A stretch of 7,072 nucleotides of DNA from Lachnoclostridium sp. UBA7482 (GTDB lineage: Bacteria; Bacillota; Clostridia; Lachnospirales; Lachnospiraceae). The notes beneath the pieces are model-generated. The model saw only the letters and a program-made list of their open reading frames with translations. It was not told the DNA's origin and did no database searches. Shown piece after piece: positions 5,509-7,072 of this stretch. The stretch spans positions 53,133 through 60,204 of the forward strand of contig DLOO01000070.1 of assembly GCA_002479645.1 (NCBI GenBank). Direction: 5' to 3'. The translations under genes were made by a program, and so were the position numbers. Numbering within the stretch: position 1 is the stretch's first letter; the number at the start of each line of letters is the position of its first letter.

Positions 5509-6870
5509 ATGGCGAAAAAATATATAGTAAGATGTAAATCTTTAGACCATGAAGGAAGGGGAAATGTGGTATTTAACAATACCGCATTTTCCGTTCCTTA
5601 TTTACTACCCGGGGAAAAGGCAGAAATATCGCTTGTTTACGGAAAGGGCAAGACCGGTGCGAAGCTGGAGAACCTTCTTGACAAGTCCCCCGACCGTGTG
5701 GAACCGGTGTGCCCGATGTACGGACGCTGCGGCGGATGCAACCTGATGCACTTAAACTATGAGGCGCAGCTGCGGTTTAAGCAGCAGGTTGCAGAGAATG
5801 CGGTTGCAGAGGCCATTGGCGGAAAAGGCGGCAAAATGCCTGAAATCGCGCCGATGCTCGGAATGGACGGCGAGGCTCTCTATTACCGTAACAAGATTCA
5901 CAGCACCTTTGGCAGGGAAAAGGGACAGCCGACCCTGGGACTTTATCAGGAATTTACCCATCGCGTGGTGCCGGTGAAGGACTGCGCGATTGAACAAAAT
6001 GCGGTAATTGCGATTCGGAAAACCATTCTGCGCTTTGTAAAAGAGCGTGGAATCACGATATACAACGAGGATAGTGGTCGGGGCATTATGCGTCACCTGA
6101 TGTTTCGCGTGGCGCGCGACGGCGGTATCATGGTGGTGCTTGTTGTCGGACAGAATGTATTTCCGGAGAAGCGCGTCCTGGCGGAAACGATTGCGGCAAA
6201 GCATCCGGAGGTGCGCACGGTTGTGCTGAATTTTAACTTGAAGAAGACAACGATGGTGCTCGGAAATCGGGAGGAGACTCTGTACGGCAGCGGTTACCTG
6301 GAGGACCGTATCGGAGATTGCGTGTTCCGTCTGTCACCGCGTTCCTTCTATCAGGTGAATTTGCCCCAAATGGAGAAACTCTACCAAAAGGCCGTGGAAT
6401 TTGCCGCGCTGAAGCCCGGTGACACCGCAATCGATGCTTATTGTGGTATCGGAACCATCACTTTGCTCCTTGCCAAATCCCAGCCCGCCGCCGATGTGAC
6501 CGGCGTTGAACTCAATGCGGATGCCGTAGAGGATGCCGGCGTCAATGCCAAGCGCAACCGGCTTGCGAACGCACAGTTCACCTGCGCCGATGCAGGCGAA
6601 TACTTAAAAGGTATGGCCGCTGCCGGAAAGAACCTGTCCGTCCTCGTCATGGATCCGCCTCGAAGCGGCAGCTCCGAGGACTTCCTCAAAGCGTGCCTTA
6701 CGCTCAAACCGGAACGCATCGTTTATGTCTCCTGCAACCCGGACACCTTCGCCCGCGATGCGAAGAGGCTGGCGAAGCAGTACCGAATCGAGAAGGTGCA
6801 GCCCGTGGATATGTTCCCGCAGACTGACCATGTCGAGACCGTAGTATTGATGTCACGAGTAAGTAAATAA
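5509..6870 (+). CDS. rlmD: 23S rRNA (uracil-5)-methyltransferase, RlmD/RlmCD type
   Basis: The 453-aa SAM-dependent enzyme makes 5-methyluridine in RNA. In Firmicutes the family includes RlmCD, which modifies U747 and U1939 of 23S rRNA. An N-terminal TRAM-like RNA-binding domain occupies about residues 1-60. The 4Fe-4S ligands are C68, C74 and C77 (CPMYGRCGGC) plus C159. FYQVN is the conserved substrate-loop motif. The SAM-binding loop DAYCGIG starts at D309, DPPRSG starts at D382, SCNP carries the nucleophile C409, and DHVE carries the expected base E443. All key residues are present and the length is normal. ATG 5509 is the only start between the in-frame TGA at 5485 and the TRAM domain. 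Its ribosome binding site is poor (GGA at 5499-5501 or so), unlike every other gene here, so coupling or low expression is likely. It follows the anchored protein gene by 21 bp. Whether it modifies one or two sites, or tRNA like some relatives, cannot be told. Confidence 0.93.
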   Translation: MAKKYIVRCKSLDHEGRGNVVFNNTAFSVPYLLPGEKAEISLVYGKGKTGAKLENLLDKSPDRVEPVCPMYGRCGGCNLMHLNYEAQLRFKQQVAENAVAEAIGGKGGKMPEIAPMLGMDGEALYYRNKIHSTFGREKGQPTLGLYQEFTHRVVPVKDCAIEQNAVIAIRKTILRFVKERGITIYNEDSGRGIMRHLMFRVARDGGIMVVLVVGQNVFPEKRVLAETIAAKHPEVRTVVLNFNLKKTTMVLGNREETLYGSGYLEDRIGDCVFRLSPRSFYQVNLPQMEKLYQKAVEFAALKPGDTAIDAYCGIGTITLLLAKSQPAADVTGVELNADAVEDAGVNAKRNRLANAQFTCADAGEYLKGMAAAGKNLSVLVMDPPRSGSSEDFLKACLTLKPERIVYVSCNPDTFARDAKRLAKQYRIEKVQPVDMFPQTDHVETVVLMSRVSK

Positions 6871-6873
6871 AGG

Positions 6874-6933
6874 CTGAAAATGCCCAGAAATAAAGGGATT
6901 TCTACTATCCTGGCAACCGAATACTGAAAATGC
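6874..6933. repeat. 10-bp direct repeat CTGAAAATGC
   Basis: CTGAAAATGC occurs at 6874-6883 and again at 6924-6933, 50 bp apart, just after the methyltransferase stop. It is short and may be chance. No GC-rich hairpin with a T run was found between 6871 and 6960, so the operon's terminator is not evident. Confidence 0.35.
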
Positions 6934-6984
6934 TTACCGATTGTAGGATATCATCGGGAACAAATCAAGCTGTATAAAATGGTC

Positions 6985-7034
6985 AGGTTGAGTATACAAA
7001 TTAGCTTTCATAAGGTTGAGAATACAGATTAGCT
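6985..7034. repeat. two 22-bp direct repeats, 28-bp period
   Basis: Copies at 6985-7006 and 7013-7034 agree at 20 of 22 positions. Both start AGGTTGAG and end ATTAGCT; they differ only at the 9th and 15th bases. Flanking AGCTGTAT copies at 6968-6975 and 7031-7038, and a degenerate AGGTTTGA near 7048, suggest a longer array running past the window edge. AATACAG (7021-7027) and CTGTATT (7033-7039) also form an exact 7-bp inverted repeat. Such spaced repeats can be binding sites for a regulator or a transposase end, but neither is shown. Confidence 0.7.
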
Positions 7035-7038
7035 GTAT

Positions 7039-7066
7039 TTTATATGAAGGTTTGAACTATAGTCAA
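7039..7066 (-). promoter_or_regulatory. possible leftward promoter at the window edge
   Basis: On the minus strand TTGACT (7066-7061) is followed after 16 bp by TATAAA (7044-7039); both hexamers match consensus at 5 of 6 positions. Transcription would start near 7032, inside the second 22-bp repeat, and run back toward the methyltransferase's 3' end. No minus-strand gene follows, so it could drive a small or antisense RNA, or be a chance match in AT-rich DNA. Confidence 0.35.
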
Positions 7067-7072
7067 TAGAGT

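Noticed and set aside
6937..6957. CCGAT/ATCGG hairpin downstream of the methyltransferase
   Set aside because: A 5-bp stem with an 11-nt loop and no T run is too weak to call the operon terminator.

Overview
The window looks like chromosomal DNA of a low-to-moderate GC Gram-positive anaerobe of the Clostridia, most likely Lachnospiraceae. The reasons are strong GGAGG-type ribosome binding sites, a GTG start, tightly packed genes, a PflX-type radical SAM protein and Clostridia-style anchored trigger-factor-like proteins. This placement is inferred from gene content, not from a marker gene. All seven genes supported here read left to right.

Layout. 82-1014 is a radical SAM protein of the PflX (COG1313) type. 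1015-1151 is a promoter-like spacer with a perfect inverted repeat. 1152-1784 is an unrecognised two-pass membrane protein. 1785-1899 holds a good extended -10 promoter. 1900-3051 is a membrane-anchored protein that resembles the trigger factor body but has a Lys/Asp/Ser repeat tract where the PPIase domain would be. 3068-3106 is a hairpin terminator. 3129-6870 is a compact four-gene run: a zinc-dependent phospholipase C-like protein, a PfkB-family sugar-phosphate kinase (1-phosphofructokinase type), a second and shorter membrane-anchored trigger-factor-like protein, and an RlmD/RlmCD-type 23S rRNA uracil-5 methyltransferase. 6871-7072 has no gene that I can support. It carries two 22-bp direct repeats and a possible leftward promoter.

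How the genes may work together. The kinase and the second anchored protein each have a ribosome binding site overlapping the stop codon before it, so the phospholipase-like, kinase and anchored-protein genes are probably translated in a coupled way. The methyltransferase follows after 21 bp with a weak ribosome binding site. The first anchored protein has its own promoter and ends at a hairpin only 22 bp before the next gene. There is no clear room for a new promoter there, so partial read-through may link it to the run. The most interesting feature is the pair of related PPIase-less, extracytoplasmic trigger-factor-like proteins bracketing a metal-dependent hydrolase-like protein and a sugar kinase. 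They could be secretion or folding helpers, but their function is not established by the sequence.
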